From contig CALUOP010000003.1 in the NCBI GenBank assembly GCA_944322305.1, positions 248,001-312,000 of the forward strand: a stretch of DNA of 64,000 nucleotides, in the 5' to 3' direction. The first letter of the stretch is position 1; each line of letters starts with the position of its first letter. Below, one piece after another: positions 1 through 13,000 of the stretch. Below the pieces are notes generated by a model that worked only from the letters and a program-made list of their open reading frames with translations, was not told where the DNA came from and did not search any database. The stretch is from an uncultured Coriobacteriaceae bacterium. Lineage in GTDB: Bacteria; Actinomycetota; Coriobacteriia; Coriobacteriales; Coriobacteriaceae. The translations under genes and the position numbers were made by a program.

Positions 1-582
1 GAGCGATTCAGTCGACCCCGTGTGCTGTTGGTCGAGCACTGGGTAGCCGTCGGCACCGAGCTTATTCTGAACGATATTGGAGCGCGGGTGCCCTTTCGAT
101 TCCTGCGCTTGCACGGGCTCACCATTATCACCGTAGGGATCGTACGTCGCGCTGCCCGTCCAATGGCTGACATTCCACGGCTCGGTTACGTTCCTGCTGT
201 CGGTTCCTATGCTGTAGCCGAACTGCAGCTTATGGCCCTTGTTGATACCACAGTTGGCATCGTTGTAATCAGGATCCTTATATTGGTGGAAGTCGGGGTC
301 ATCCCTGCCATGGAGCCAGTAGTCGAACAGGTTGATGGTGGTGCCGCGCGGCGTCACGACCTGCACGGTGTATTGGGAGAGGTCTCCACCGTTCTCCGCA
401 CCGCCCTCAGCCAGCGACGTTATGGCGTTCCACGCGTCGCTCAGAGGATTTCCGTATGCGTTGGTCTGTGGGGCCGCACATACAAACGTGCCGGCCAACG
501 TTGCCGCAGCAACCGCTGCAACTGCAAAACGCCTCTTGCCCTTACCGGGGGCTACTTTCTTAGAAAGCCCCCCCCCCCGCAA
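1..582 (-). CDS. secreted surface (pilin/adhesin-like) protein, N-terminal part, cut by the window start
   Basis: The minus-strand frame encodes a basic N-terminus, a hydrophobic signal segment (FAVAAVAATLAGTFVCAA) and a mature part starting near NAYGNPLSDAW. It is followed by TTINLFDYWL, a motif I associate with large pilin-like proteins of Gram-positive gut bacteria. The rest lies before position 1. The start is unresolved. Just upstream of the signal peptide is a run of 11 G (minus strand, 568-578), and the frame stays open upstream through TTG at 582, TTG at 603 and GTG at 651. An ATG at 628 has the same GAAAGGGTTGGG leader as the neighbouring giant gene, but its frame ends in TAA after 13 codons, before the G tract. 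The gene may therefore be phase-variable or off in this copy. It lies downstream of, and in the same orientation as, the giant adhesin gene. Confidence 0.72.
   Translation of the reverse strand, partial: MRGGGLSKKVAPGKGKRRFAVAAVAAATLAGTFVCAAPQTNAYGNPLSDAWNAITSLAEGGAENGGDLSQYTVQVVTPRGTTINLFDYWLHGRDDPDFHQYKDPDYNDANCGINKGHKLQFGYSIGTDSRNVTEPWNVSHWTGSATYDPYGDNGEPVQAQESKGHPRSNIVQNKLGADGYPVLDQQHTGSTESL
568..578 (-). repeat. poly-G tract (11 G) at the 5' end of the partial adhesin gene
   Basis: There are eleven uninterrupted C on the plus strand, read as G11 in the coding direction, directly before the codons for the signal peptide (CTT TCT AAG AAA). Homopolymers of this length slip readily during replication. 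A change that is not a multiple of three would alter which upstream start codons can be used. Confidence 0.85.
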
Positions 583-848
583 TATTTTAAGCGGAGGCTG
601 CAAGAGACAGAAGGATCCCTCTGCCCATGTATCCCCAACCCTTTCAAACACGCAATCCGACCAATCTCACGAGCGGCGCTTTTACCCGCTGGAAAACGGC
701 TCCCCGAAAGCACGTCTCCAAAAAAGCAGCCGCCTCTAGAGATTTAGGATACAGCTTAGCGCTTTTTTCTCTGCTCTGCACGAAAAAACTGGCATCAACG
801 TGAAGACAATAGCCCTCGCAGCGGGTCATCCCCCACAAAATACACAAC

Positions 849-886
849 AGGCCCGATCCGGGGTCGGGGATCCGGATCGGGCCTTG
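849..886 (-). terminator. hairpin between the two adhesin genes
   Basis: A perfect inverted repeat with arms AGGCCCGATCCGG / CCGGATCGGGCCT lies downstream of the giant adhesin gene and upstream of the partial one. On the minus strand it is followed by a moderately T-rich stretch (GTTGTGTATTTTGT), which fits a rho-independent terminator. The rest of the gap (583-1086) holds no gene that I can support. It contains the leader of the partial gene and a second GC-rich hairpin near 1043-1068. Confidence 0.6.
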
Positions 887-1086
887 TAGCGTGGCAGCCG
901 TGAAAGGGTCGGGGGTCTCCCACAGCTGCGCTATGTGACAAGCCGTTAGCTAGGCGGCCTGGTCACCAAGGGAAACCTGCGCCTGGCAGTGCAGTGGGCA
1001 ATGCAGGTGCCTACCGCAGCCAAGCGTGCAACACGCGCAGCCGGCGCGGCCCGCTTGGGAACCGCGCCGCCGTACGCGCAGGAGCG

Positions 1087-4000
1087 TTACTCCTCGCCGT
1101 GGCGCTGACGCCTGCGGATCGCAACGCCGGTGCCCACCAGGGCAGCTGCCGCAACCGCTATGCCGCCGGCAACCATGGGCAGGTAGTCGCCCGTCACCGG
1201 GAGCTGCTCCTGCGGCGCAACCTCGGGCTCCTCGGGAGCCGGGGTTTCGGGCTCAGAAGGCGCCGCCGGTTCAGAGGGCACGCTCGGCTCGGGCTCGACA
1301 GGCTTCACGTACACGTTGGTGAAGCTCGGCAGCACGCCGTTCTCGTACGCAACGGAAGCGCTGGTAGAGCCGTCGCCGTTGTCGACCACGGTCACCACGG
1401 CCGTGAACACGGTGGCGTCGTAGGTAACGCCGTCGTCCTGCACGCCCTCGGTGTCGGGGTCGTCGTCGGTGGGCAGAACCTCGGAGATCGTGTAGGTGTA
1501 GGTGCCCGCCTCAGGGAAGCTCACCGGCTCAAACGCCACCGAGCCGTCCGCTGCGTTCTTGGCGGTCTGCACCACCTTGCCGTCAGCGTCCTTCAACTCG
1601 AAGGTGAACTCGCCCTCAGCCAGCTCGCGACCGTCCAGGATCTTGGCAGCGCCGAAGTCGACGGTGCCCGGACGCACGATATCGTAGCCGTTCTCAAACG
1701 TCACGCTCTCGACCGTCTTGCCAAAGGCGTCGGTAACCGCCCAGCTCACCGCAAGCGTGCCGTCGCCGTTGTCGGTCACCGTGGCAACCGCCACGTACGC
1801 CGTCTGGTCGTAGGTCACGCCGGAAGCCGTGCCAGCCACCTCGGCAATGGTGAACTCGTAGGTGCCGGGCGCGTTGAACACCACGCCCTCGCCCAAGGTC
1901 ACCGAGCCGTCGGCTGCGTTGGTGCCGGTGGTCGTCATGCCCTCGCTCGGCGTCCCGGCAATGCCGGTCAGCGCAAACTGGAACTCGCCCTCGGCCAGAT
2001 CGCGGCCAGAGATGGTCTTGGTGATGGTCACCCAGCCCTTGCCGGACTCGTCGCCCGGCTTGGGGTCGGTGGGCTCGGACGGATCGCTCGGCTGCACGCG
2101 GTAGGTGTTGGTGAAGCTGAACTTAGCGCCCGAAGTCGGGTCGGTGGCAACGCCCAGCGTGCCGTCGCCGTTGTCGGTCACCGTAACGGTGAAGGTGCGG
2201 CTGGCCTGCGGGTCGTTGGTCACGCCCGCCACCTGGCCGGACTCCGTCACCGTGTAGGTGAAGGTCTTGCTGCGCTTGGCGCTCTTTGCCTCAACGGAAG
2301 CCGTGCGGAAGGCAGCCTGGATCAGCGTGGGCTCGCCGGCCTTGGCCCCGGCGGCGCCGACCTCGGCAGCCTCAGCGCCCTCAGCGGTGTCGGCGTCGGC
2401 CTCGGCGGCGTTAGCCTCGGCGCCCTTGGCCTCGTCAGCCACAGCCTCGTCGGCAGCCTCGGCAGTGTCGCCCTCACCCTCGGCGTCGGCAGCATCAGCG
2501 CTGTTCTCGCCCTGGGTCATAAGAGCATCCTCGCCCTCGGCAGCCTCGGTGCCCTTGTCCGCAGCGCCATCAGCCTTGGAAGCGTCCGCCGTCGGGCCCT
2601 GGTCGGTCACCGTATCCCCGGCGTCCTCCGTGGCCTCTCCGCCGAACACATTCTCCATCGTGAACGTAACGTCGCCGAAGTTCACGTTGCCTGCCGCGTC
2701 GTTGGTGACCGTGGTCTTCTCGGGCATCGGAGCGCCCTCGGAACCGGTCAGCGTGAAGGTGTACTTGCCGGCGATGTCGGGTGCGTTGTTGCCAGACTCG
2801 ACCTTGAGCGTCTTGGTGCCGGCCAGGTTGACGGTAGCCTTGCCCTCGTCGCCCTCGCCGTACGCGTTGCGGAAGGTCAGGCCGTTGCCGCCGTCCGGGT
2901 AGGCAACCTTGATGCCCAGCGTGCCGTCGTTGTTGTCGGTCACGGTGACGGTGATCCTGAAGCTGTCGGCAATGGCGGTCACGCCCTCGTCGAAGCTCTT
3001 CGTGTCCTCGGCCACCGTGTAGGTGTAGGTAAAGGTGTCCTTGCCGTCCACGTTGCGGTAGGCGTTCACACCGTTCTCGGCATCGGCCAGCAAGCCGTCC
3101 TTGGTGTAGCTGATCGGCGAGAAGGACACGGTGCCGTTGGCGGCGTTGGCGCCGGTGGCAACCTGCGTGCCGGCAGCGTCGGTCACCGTGAACTTGAACT
3201 CGCCGGCAACTTGGTCGCGGTTGGTCAGCTGCTTGGTGGCGTTGATGCGCACCGAGCCCTGGCCGTCGCCGCCCAGCTCGCCCGTGGCCTGGTACACGTT
3301 GGTGAACGGCACCACGGCCTGCTCGTCAGCGGTGGCCTCGTCGTTGTCGTACACGTAGGTCTTGTCGTAACCGTCAGCGGTCACGTGCGTGGTCACCTTG
3401 ATGCCGCCGTTGCCATCGTCCGCGGTGGTGATGGTCACCGTGTACTCGGTGGCGTCATTGGTGTAGCCAGCCTCGCCGCCCTTGGTCTCCTTCACCGTAT
3501 AGGTGTAGGTGTCGTCGGCGTCGTCCTGCGTGAACGTGGCGTCCGAGAAGATCTCGGCCCAGCTGGTGGCAACCTGCTTGCCGTCCTCGGTAACGTCGAC
3601 GGTGCCCACGTTGGACTTCACGACCTTGGTCATGCCGTCAAAGCCGGCCTTCTTGGCAGAAGCCTCGTCGGCAGCCGTGACGGTGAACTCAAACTGGCCG
3701 GCGTCGATGTTGCGGTTCTCAAGGTTCTTGACAACCCACAGGCCGCCTTCGCCTTCGGCGCCGTAGTCGAGCTCAGTGCCGTAGACGTTGGTGAAGGTGC
3801 CGTTCTCAACCGTGGCGGACGCGGTGTAGCGGCCCTGCTTGTTGTCGGACACGGTAACCGTCACCTTGGCGGTGTGGCCGTCGTAGTCCATGCCAGCGTT
3901 GGTGCCGGGCTGCTCGCGCACTTCATAGGTGTAGGTGCCCGCGGCGGTGTAGGTGATGGTGCCGAACGAGAACCGTGCTTGGTCGTTGCCCTCGGCGTCG

Positions 4001-7000
4001 GTGCCCGTGGGGGCAGAGACGGTCGTAGCGGTCACGGCGTTGCCGTTGGCGTCGGTGGGCATGGGTTGGTTGCGCGGGTCAACGGCCTCGCCCGTGGCAA
4101 GCGTGCCGCCGGTGGGCGTCAGCTCAAAGGTGAACGCGTCGGCGTTGTCGCCCGTAGCCCACTTCTTGCCCGTGAGAACCTTGGTGAGCTGGAACGCGCC
4201 CTCGCCCTCGGTGGGAACGTCGGTAGAGCCATCGGTCTTGTAGGTGTTCACAAACGCGGCCTCAGCAGTCTCGTCGGCCTCGATGGTTACCGTCTTGGTA
4301 GCCTCGTCGGCGGTATAGCCGGGCTCGGGATCCTCGGTCACGGTAACCTTCGCGCCCTCGGGCAGACCCTCGACGGTGAGGGACTCGCCGTGCTTGAGGG
4401 TAACGGTAGCGCCGTTTATAACCGTGGTCTCGGCATCCTTCACCGGGAACTCGCCGGTCAGCGCGTTGCCCGCGGCGTCCTTGAGCTCCAGCGTAAAGGT
4501 GAACTCCTTGTCCGCGTCGATCTCGTTGCCCTGGCCCTCGGTGAGCTTGATCTCCTTGGAGATGGTCAGGCTGCCGGTGCCGGGCTGCTTGTCGCCGTCG
4601 GTGGTGTTGGTCTGGTAGGTGTTGTTGCCCACCGAAACCGTAGCCGTGTTCTTGACCGGGTCCGTAACCGTGGTGGCGTTCTCGTTCACCAGAGCCTTGA
4701 AGGTCACGGTGCCGGTGGCGCCGGGCTGGGCCGGGAAGGTCCAAGTCAGCGTCTGGCCGTCGGCTTTGAAACTGCCGTTCTCGACCGCGGCGGCCGAGCC
4801 GTCCACGTAGGTCAGGCCCTCGGGCAGCGTGTCGGTGATGGTCACGTTCTGCTCGGTGTCCTCGAGGTTGGCCCACTCGATGGTGTAGGTAAGCGTGTCG
4901 CCCACCTGAATGCCGGTGTCGGGCGTGCTGTCCTCAGAGGTCTTCTTGGGGAAGTCCGTGGTGACCTCGTTGGTCTGGTGCGGATCGTTCTCGCCCACCT
5001 GGATGGTGGCAGAGTTCTTGATCGGGTCGTTGTTGACCGCGTCCTCAGTCACCGTGACCTGGAAGGAAACGGTGCCGGTTGCGCCAGCGTCGGCGTCGAT
5101 GGTCCAGGTGATGGTCTTGCCGTCCTCGGACAGCTCGCCGCGATCGGAGATGGAGCCCTCAACCAGCTTGGTACCGGACGGGATGGTGTCAGTGATAACC
5201 ACCTGAGCACCCACGGGAGCGCCGTTCTCGTCCTGGGCGTTGTTGGCCCACGCAATGGTGTACTCCAGCGTGTCACCCACACCGACCATCTTGCCGTTCA
5301 CATCGGTCTTTACGTCATCGTCAACCGTGGCAACGGACTTTTCGTCGGCCGGGGTGTACACGTTGGTGAACGTGGTGCTGCCGGTGGTCTTGTCGTCCAC
5401 TACCTCGGCAACCAGCTGACCCTTCTTGTTGTCGGTGACCTTGACGGTGACCACGCGCTTGTGGGCGTCGTAGGTCATGGTTGCGTCGTTACCCTTAACC
5501 TCGGTGATCTTGAAGCTGTACTCGCCCTCCTCGGTGAAGGTGATGTCGCCGAACGCAGCGGTGTGGTTCTCGGTGCCGCTGGTCACGAGAAGCTCGCTGG
5601 CGTTCTCGGGAAGCGTCACCGCGCCGCGTGCTACCGCAGCGACCGTGGTCTCGTCGTTAGCCTCGAGCGCAAAGGTAAATGCGTCGCCCTCAGCCCAGTC
5701 ACGGCCGGAGATTTCCTTGGTGACCGAGAGGTTCGAGGCACCAGGCAGCACGGCCTTGCCGTTGTTGCTGTAGGTGTTGGTGAAGGTCAGACCGGCAGCC
5801 GGGGCCGTCACGGTAGCGGTAGGCTTCAGCGTACCGTCGCCGTTGTCAGCCACGCTAACCTCGATCACGCGCTGGACGCTGTCGTAGGTCATGCCGCCCA
5901 GTTTGTCCTCGTCAGCCGGAACCTTCTCGTTCACGTAGAAGGTGTAGGTGCCCGCCTGAGTAAAGGTGATGTCACCGAAGTTAGCCTGATGATCAGCCGT
6001 CTCGTTGGTGATGGTGATGCCCTCGGCGTTATCGGGCAGGGTAGCGCCCTCAGGGTTGTTCTCGTCGGCGGTCAGCGTGAAGGTGAAGGAGTCGCCTTCC
6101 TGCCAATCGCGACCGTCGAGCACCTTGGTCACCATGAGGTTGGTCTTGCCGTCCAGCGTGCCGGGCTCGTCGCCACCGCTCTTATAGGTGTTGGTCCAGG
6201 TAGCATCACCCTCAGCCTTGGTAACGGCAGCCTCCAAACCGCCCTTGTTATTGTCGGACACCTCGACCGTGATGGTGCGCACGTGCTCGTCGTAGGTCAT
6301 GCCACCCGTGACACCCACAAAGCCATCGTCGCTGGGCTGCTGCTCGCGGATGGTGAAGGTGTAGGTGCCAGCCTTGGTGAATGTGATGTCGCCGAAGGAG
6401 AAGGGAACCTTGGCACCGTCAGAGTACGCACCCTGGAGAACCACTGCGGTCTCGCCAGGCAGGGTCACTGTGCCGTCTTCAACGGCGGCCTTCGTATCAT
6501 TGTCGCCTGCGGCGAGGATGAAGGTGAAGCTGTCCTTGTCCGTCCAGTCGCGACCCTTGAGGATCTTGGCGCCGGAAAGGTCGGTTGCGCCGTCAAGCGT
6601 AGCCGTGCCCTCGGTGGCATAGCTGTTCTTGAAGGCGATGGCCTTAGCCTCGTCCCAGTCCTTGCCGTCCGCGGACTTCTCGATCTTGGGGTCAACCGTA
6701 CCGTCGGGATTTACCGTGACGGTCACCTTGTACTGAGTGGTGTCGTAGGTGATGCCAGGCTGACCGTCGTTGACCTCGGTGATGAGGTACACGTACTTGC
6801 CGGACTCGGTGTAGGCAATGTTGTTGAGCAGCGTCACCGGAGCCGTCCAGCTGCCATCCTCGTTCTTTTCGGGCGTGCCGTTGAAGTTTGCGGGCAGCGT
6901 GGAACCCATGGGAGCGTCGTTCTGAGCCTCAACCTTGAAGGTGAACTGACCGTCGATCAGCTCGGCTCCCGTCAAGGTCTTGGTGCCGTTGAGGTTCGCA

Positions 7001-10000
7001 AGCGTAGCGCCGCCGAACTTCCAAGTGTTGGTCCAGGTGAGCTGATCAGCGCCGGTGGTAATGTCAGCGGAGAGCTTGCCTTGGCCATCGTCGGCAACCG
7101 TGACGATAATGTCGCGCTGCGCGGTGTCGTACGTCATGCCGTCAGCATCACCCGCCTGCTCGGTGATGTGATAGACGTACTCGCCAGCCTTAGTGAACCT
7201 GATGGTACCGAAGCCGATGGTCGCATCGTTGCCCTCGGTCGGGTTGATGGTGATGTTGCCATCCTCATCAAGCCCGTCGGGCAGCGGCGCGCCGTCGTCG
7301 GCCGTCACGTTGAATGTGAAGCTATCGCCCATCTGGAAGTCACGACCGTCGAGATGCTTCGTACCAGCAAGGTCGAGAGTCGCTTCAGTCTTCTGGGTAT
7401 TGGTAAACGCAGCAGCGTCGGTCACTTTCTTGTCGGCATCGTTAGTGGCCTTGCTGTTGTCGTAGGACACCTGTGCCCACAGCTCATTTGCGTCATGGCC
7501 AGGACCGCCCTCGAACACGGCGACCGTTACAGTGGCAACGTGCTCGTCATACGTCATAGACGCGTCAGCATCGTCGCCCGCCGGCTGCTCGGTGATCTCG
7601 TACACATACGTACCAGCCTGCGAGAACGTCATCTCACCGAACGCGGCAGTGTTGGTAGCGCCGTCGGCTGGAGCGATCACCTCAATGGTGCTATCCGCCG
7701 GCATCGGCGCATTCTTTACGCCCTCGGGCTTTTGGGTGTTCGTGATCGTGAAGCTGTACTTCTCATCCTTGTTCCAGCCACGGCCAGCCAGGGTCTTCTG
7801 AACGGTAATGCCGTCGTTTGCATCGCCGCCGATGATGACCTCGGTGGGCTTATACGTGTTGGTGAAGGTCAGGCTGTCACTCTCTGCCGCGTCAACCTCC
7901 GCAACAAGGTTCCCGTTGGTGTCGTCAGTTACGTTGATCACAACGGTGCGCTCGGGATTGACGTCGTTGGTAACGCCCTCCACGACACCCTCTTCCTTCA
8001 CCGTGAAGGTGTAGGTGCCGGCCTCCTTGAAGGTGATGTTGCCAAAGCTCGCCGTGTGACCCGGCGTGTTGCCCGTGATGGTCAGCTGCGTCGGCAGAGC
8101 CATAATCACAGTCTTGTCGTCGTTAACCGCCTTCTTGGTCGCATCATCCTTGGGAGAAAGCGTAAAGGTCCAGTTGTCCGTGTCAAACCAGGCACGGCCC
8201 TCAAGGTTCTTCGTCACCGTTAGATTGGCTGCGCCATCAAGCGTTGCAAAGTTGGCTCGATACGTGTTGGTGAAGGTGGCTGTGCCGTCAACCTCTGCGA
8301 GCGGGCTGAAGGTATCGCCATCGTCCGTCTTCACCTGATGGATTTCTGAGGTCACCGTCATGGTGCCGTTACCGTTGTCGGTGGCCGTCACAACCACGTT
8401 GTACTCAGCCCGCGAGTAGTTCACGCCAGCAAGGGTATCCTCCTGCACCTCGGTCAGCGTGTAATTGTACGTACCGGGACGGGTGTACGTGATGTTTCCG
8501 AAAGCCACGTTCTCGTGGTTGTCCTTTGTTAGATCAACCGTTGCCACGCCGCCGGTGCGGCCGTCAGGCATGGGCACGTTCTCCGCAGGCATCGTCTGGC
8601 CGTCAACCAGGCTGTCTTTCGCAGTCAACATGGCCTTGAAGGAGTCGGTATCGAGCCACTTGTCGTTCACACGGCCCGTGAACACCTTGGTAACCCTGAT
8701 GGCCTCGTCGCCCGTGGAGTCAAGCGTGCCGGTCGTAGTGTACTTGTTGGTGAAGTCCAGCGTCTGGTCGCCATCCACCTCAACAGAATCACCGTTGATC
8801 ACCTTAACGCTGCGCTTGAGCACGCCGTTCTCGTCGGTCACGGTCACCTTGACCGTGTACTTCGCATCATCCGAGGTCACGCTGTCAACCGTGGACTCCT
8901 GTTCGGAGACGGTCCAGGTGTAGACGCCCTCGCGCTCGTAGGTGATGGTGCCCGTATCGAAGCGGTAGGTGTTACCCGTCTGCGACGAGGGGCTGATGGT
9001 CACAGTATAGTCGAGGCCATTGCCCGCATCGTTGGTCGTGATCGCGGAGAAGTCGTAGCCGTCCGAGGCTTTGACCGAAGGCAGCGGTGCGCCATCCGGC
9101 CATTCGGAGCCATCCGTCTGCGTAGCCGTCATGGACACGCTGAACGTGAAGGTGTCGCCCTGCTGCCAGTTGCGGCCATCGAGCGTCTTGAGGATGTTCT
9201 GATGGCCCTCGATGGTTGTCGGGTTATAGGTGTTGGTGAAGTCGAGTTTGGTCACGTCGACCGGATCGCCCGTGGTGCCCTCGCCGGAGCCGCCGTTGTC
9301 AATCTTGACGGCCGTGGGCTTCGCCACGGAAATCTTGCCGGTGTTGTGATCCTCGGTCACCGTGAACGTCACCGTATAGGCGGTGTTGTCGCGGCTGATG
9401 CCTGCGGGCATGTCACCGGTCTCGAAGATGTTGTACTGGAACGTCTTGGTGAAGACGCCCGGCTGACCCTCGACCTCGGCGGCGCCCACCATGTCGTCGT
9501 GGGTGAACTCGATCCCGCCGAAGTCGTAGATACTGACATCGGTAGCATTGCCCGTGCCGTTGGCCACGGTCATCATGCCGCGGCCCTGGCTGTCCGTAGT
9601 GTTGTCCCAGCCTTTGGGCATGGGGTTGCCCGCGGCCTGCGCGCGCAGGGTGAAGCTGAACTGGCCGGCCTCCAGCGTATAGGTGTTACCCGTGGTGTCG
9701 TTGATGTACTTGTGGCCGCCGAGCAGCTCTTCATCTGCAAAGCCCCAACGCGCGGGCTCGGCTGCATAGACGTTCTCGAAGGTCAAATCGTTCTCGCCGT
9801 CACCCTCGGCAGTAGTTCCCGCCACTGCAGTGGCGTGCAGGCTGCCCCTGCCGTCATCGGTCACCGTCACCGTGATGATGCCGGTGTGACGGTCGTAGGT
9901 CATGCCGTTGGTGCCGTTCGCAGGCAGGTTATTGCCGTTGTGGCTGGTCTCGGTCACGTTGAAGGTGTAGGTGCCCGCCTTGGCGAAGGTGAAGGTGCCG

Positions 10001-13000
10001 TCGAACCAGAAGTCCGCAGAGGCGCCGTCCTTGTGCATGGTCGCCGTCGCGTCGGCGGTATTGAACGCGCCGTCCTTGCCGTTCGTCGGCCGGAAGGTCA
10101 CCGCACCCCAGTTGCCGCCGTCGGCCACTTCACCCCGCTCGAGCGTGAAGCCGAAGGTCTCTCCGTCGATGCCGTTGCGGCCCTCGATAGTCTTGGTGCC
10201 CTTGAAATCGGTAGAGCCGGTCAGCGTCGTGGAGTCCGCCTCGTACTTGTTGGTGAACTCAGCCGCCTGGGCGCCCTTCTCATAGGTCACCGCAGCGTCA
10301 AGCTGGCCGTCGAAGTTATCGTCGGTCACGGTGACGGTCACGATGGCCACATGCTCGTCGTAGGTCCAGCCAGCGCGATCCTCATCTGTGCCTTCGTTGA
10401 ACTCGGCCGCGCCAACCTCAGTGATCTTGAACTGGTACTCGCCCGTGGCATTGAACTTGATGCCGCCGAACGTAGCCGTCTTGGGCTGCGTCTGCGTCAC
10501 GCCGCCCGTAATGGAAGTCAGCACGTCGAAGTCCTCGTCAACAGCCTCGACGTTCTTCCACTTGTCATTATCCGGATCAACCGGCTCGATCTTGAACTGG
10601 AAGTTAGCCGTGGAATCGGCGCCGGTCACGCTCTTCTGCACCGTGATCTGCTGCTGCGCGCCGTCGCCGCCCACGATAACGGAGTCAGCCTTGTAAGAGT
10701 TGGTAATCTCAACCGGGCTGCCATCCACGCGGTCGATGTAGAGGTTGCCGTCGTACTGGCCATCCTGGTTGCGGTCGGTCACGTACACGGTCACGTCGTG
10801 CGTGTCGGTAACGCCGTCGCCGTTAGCGTCGTCGAACGTCCAACCGGCGTCCGCGGTGGGCTGGTTCTCCTGCACCGTGAAGGTGTAGGTGCCCGGCTCG
10901 GTGAACGTCAGCTTGCCGAACGTCTTGGTCTGGGACTCGCCGTCCTTGATGGTGCCGTCGGTGCTCACCGTGAGCTGGTTGTTCCGATCCAGACCCTCGA
11001 TGTTGCCGATGTTGTTGCCGGTCGCCGTCAGCGCGAAGGTGTAGTCGGTCGCGGAATCCGCGCCGGTCACGTGCTTGGTCACCTGGATCTGGTGCGAGGC
11101 ATCCTCACCCACAGTAGCGGGCGTCGGGTTGTAGTCGTTCACGAATCCGAAGGTCGGAGCGGCGTAGTCCTGAGCATCGGAGTTGGCGTGGTCAACCACG
11201 ACTTTGCTCATCTCGGTGCCGTCCGAAGCCTTGATCTTGGTCACGGTGGTCACGGTGTGCATGGTGCCGTTGCCGTTGTCCACCACCTCGATGTCCACGC
11301 GGTACTGGCTCTGGTCGTAGGCGACGTTCGCCAGTTTGTCCCCGTCAGCGGGAACAGTCTCGGACACGAGGTAGCTGAACGTCTTGTCTGCATCGTCCTG
11401 GTCGAAGCTCACATTCTGGAGCTTGGCCATGATGGCGGTGCCGTTCTCGGCCGCCGCGGTGTTCTGGAAGCTCTTGTCGGCATCCGCCAGCTTGGCGTTC
11501 GCCGCATCGGCATCCACCGTGCCGGAGTCGGTGCCCTCGATCGTGAAGCTGAACTCGTTGTTCGCCATCGGGCGGTCGAGCATCTGCTTCGTCACGTTGA
11601 TGCCGCCTTCGCCCTCGGCGCCGTAGTTCATGGACGCCTCGTAGGTGTTGGCGAACAGCGCCTTGTCCGTGGTGTCAGCGTGCTTGTCGTTGCTGTAGGT
11701 CACCTCGGCCTTGAGCGTGCCATCATGGTTGTCGGTCACCACGACCGTCACCGTGGCGATGTTGGTGTCATACGTCATGCCGGAACCATTGGCGGTCTCG
11801 GTGCCCCGCTCGTCAGCGACCTCGTTCACGGTAAACGTGTAGGTGCCCACCTGAGAGAACGTCAGGTTGCTGAACTTGAAGTAGGCAGAGCCGCTCTGCA
11901 TACTGTCTTTGCCGACCGTCACCGTCTCGGGCTGGTCGAGCACGGACACGAAGCCGCCGCCGTCTGCTGCCGGGCCGCCCGTCTGGGTCAGCTGGAAGTA
12001 GAACGTCTCGCCGTCCTTCATATCGCGGCCGTCGAGGGTCTTGGTTCCCTGGATCGGGGCCACGCCGTTCTCGCCGAGCGTCACGTCGTCCGGGTTGTAG
12101 GTGTTGGTGAACACGAGGTCCTTAGGAGCGATATCCGGCGTCGCAACGATGTGCGTGCCGTCGGCATCGGTGACCTCCGTCACCGCCACCTTGACGGTGT
12201 ACTCCTTCGTGTCGTACGTCATGCCGTCCTCGGTCTGCCCGTCCTTGTTCTGGGCGAGCTCGGTCACCTTGTACTCGTAGGTGCGGCCGATATCGCCGCC
12301 GTCAAAGGCGATGGTGCCGAAGGTGAAGTCGTGCCCCGTGTTGTACACGGTCTTGGAATGGGTTGCTTCGTCGGAGCCCGCGGGCAGCGGAGTCTCGTCC
12401 ACGCCGTAGGTGTATGGGCTGGTCTGCGGGTTGTCCGTATCGTAGCCGCCGAGCGCCTCAATCTTGAAGGTGAACTTGTCGGCATTGATGGGGTTGCCGC
12501 CCGTGGTGTCGGTGTAGCTCTTGGTGCCGTCGATGTTGGTGGTGCCGCCGTCAGCATCGTACTTGTTGACGAAGGTCGCCGTGTCGCCCTGAACCTCAAC
12601 GGCAGGGCTGTTCTCCACACCGTCATCGTTGGTGCGCTGCTCGATGGCAACGTTGAAAACCTCAAGTTTGCCCGTGCCGTTGTCCGTCACCGTGACGACC
12701 ACGCGGTAGATTGCACCGGAGTAGTCGATGCCCGCAATGGGATCGGTGTCGTTGTCCTCGGTGATGTTGTAGCGGTACTCACCCGGCGCCGTGAAGGTGA
12801 TGTCGCCGAAGGAGGCCGTGTAATCCGCGGTCTGGCTGTTCACCGTAATGGTGGTGTCGGCAGGTTCGGGCGTGGTGATGCCGGAGCCGGCCGTGTTGCC
12901 CAGACCGTCGATCTCGAACGTGAACTCGTCGGTGTCACGCCAGTCACGGTTCTGCAGGTCCTTCTTGACCTTGAGCGTCGTGCTGGTGCTCAGGTTCACG

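Noticed and set aside
994-8223. Plus-strand open frame of about 2,400 codons
   Set aside because: It is antisense to the giant adhesin. The translation is a low-complexity mirror of the repeats (Gly/Val/Arg/His rich), with no start context or domain. Long antisense frames arise from high GC and biased codon use.
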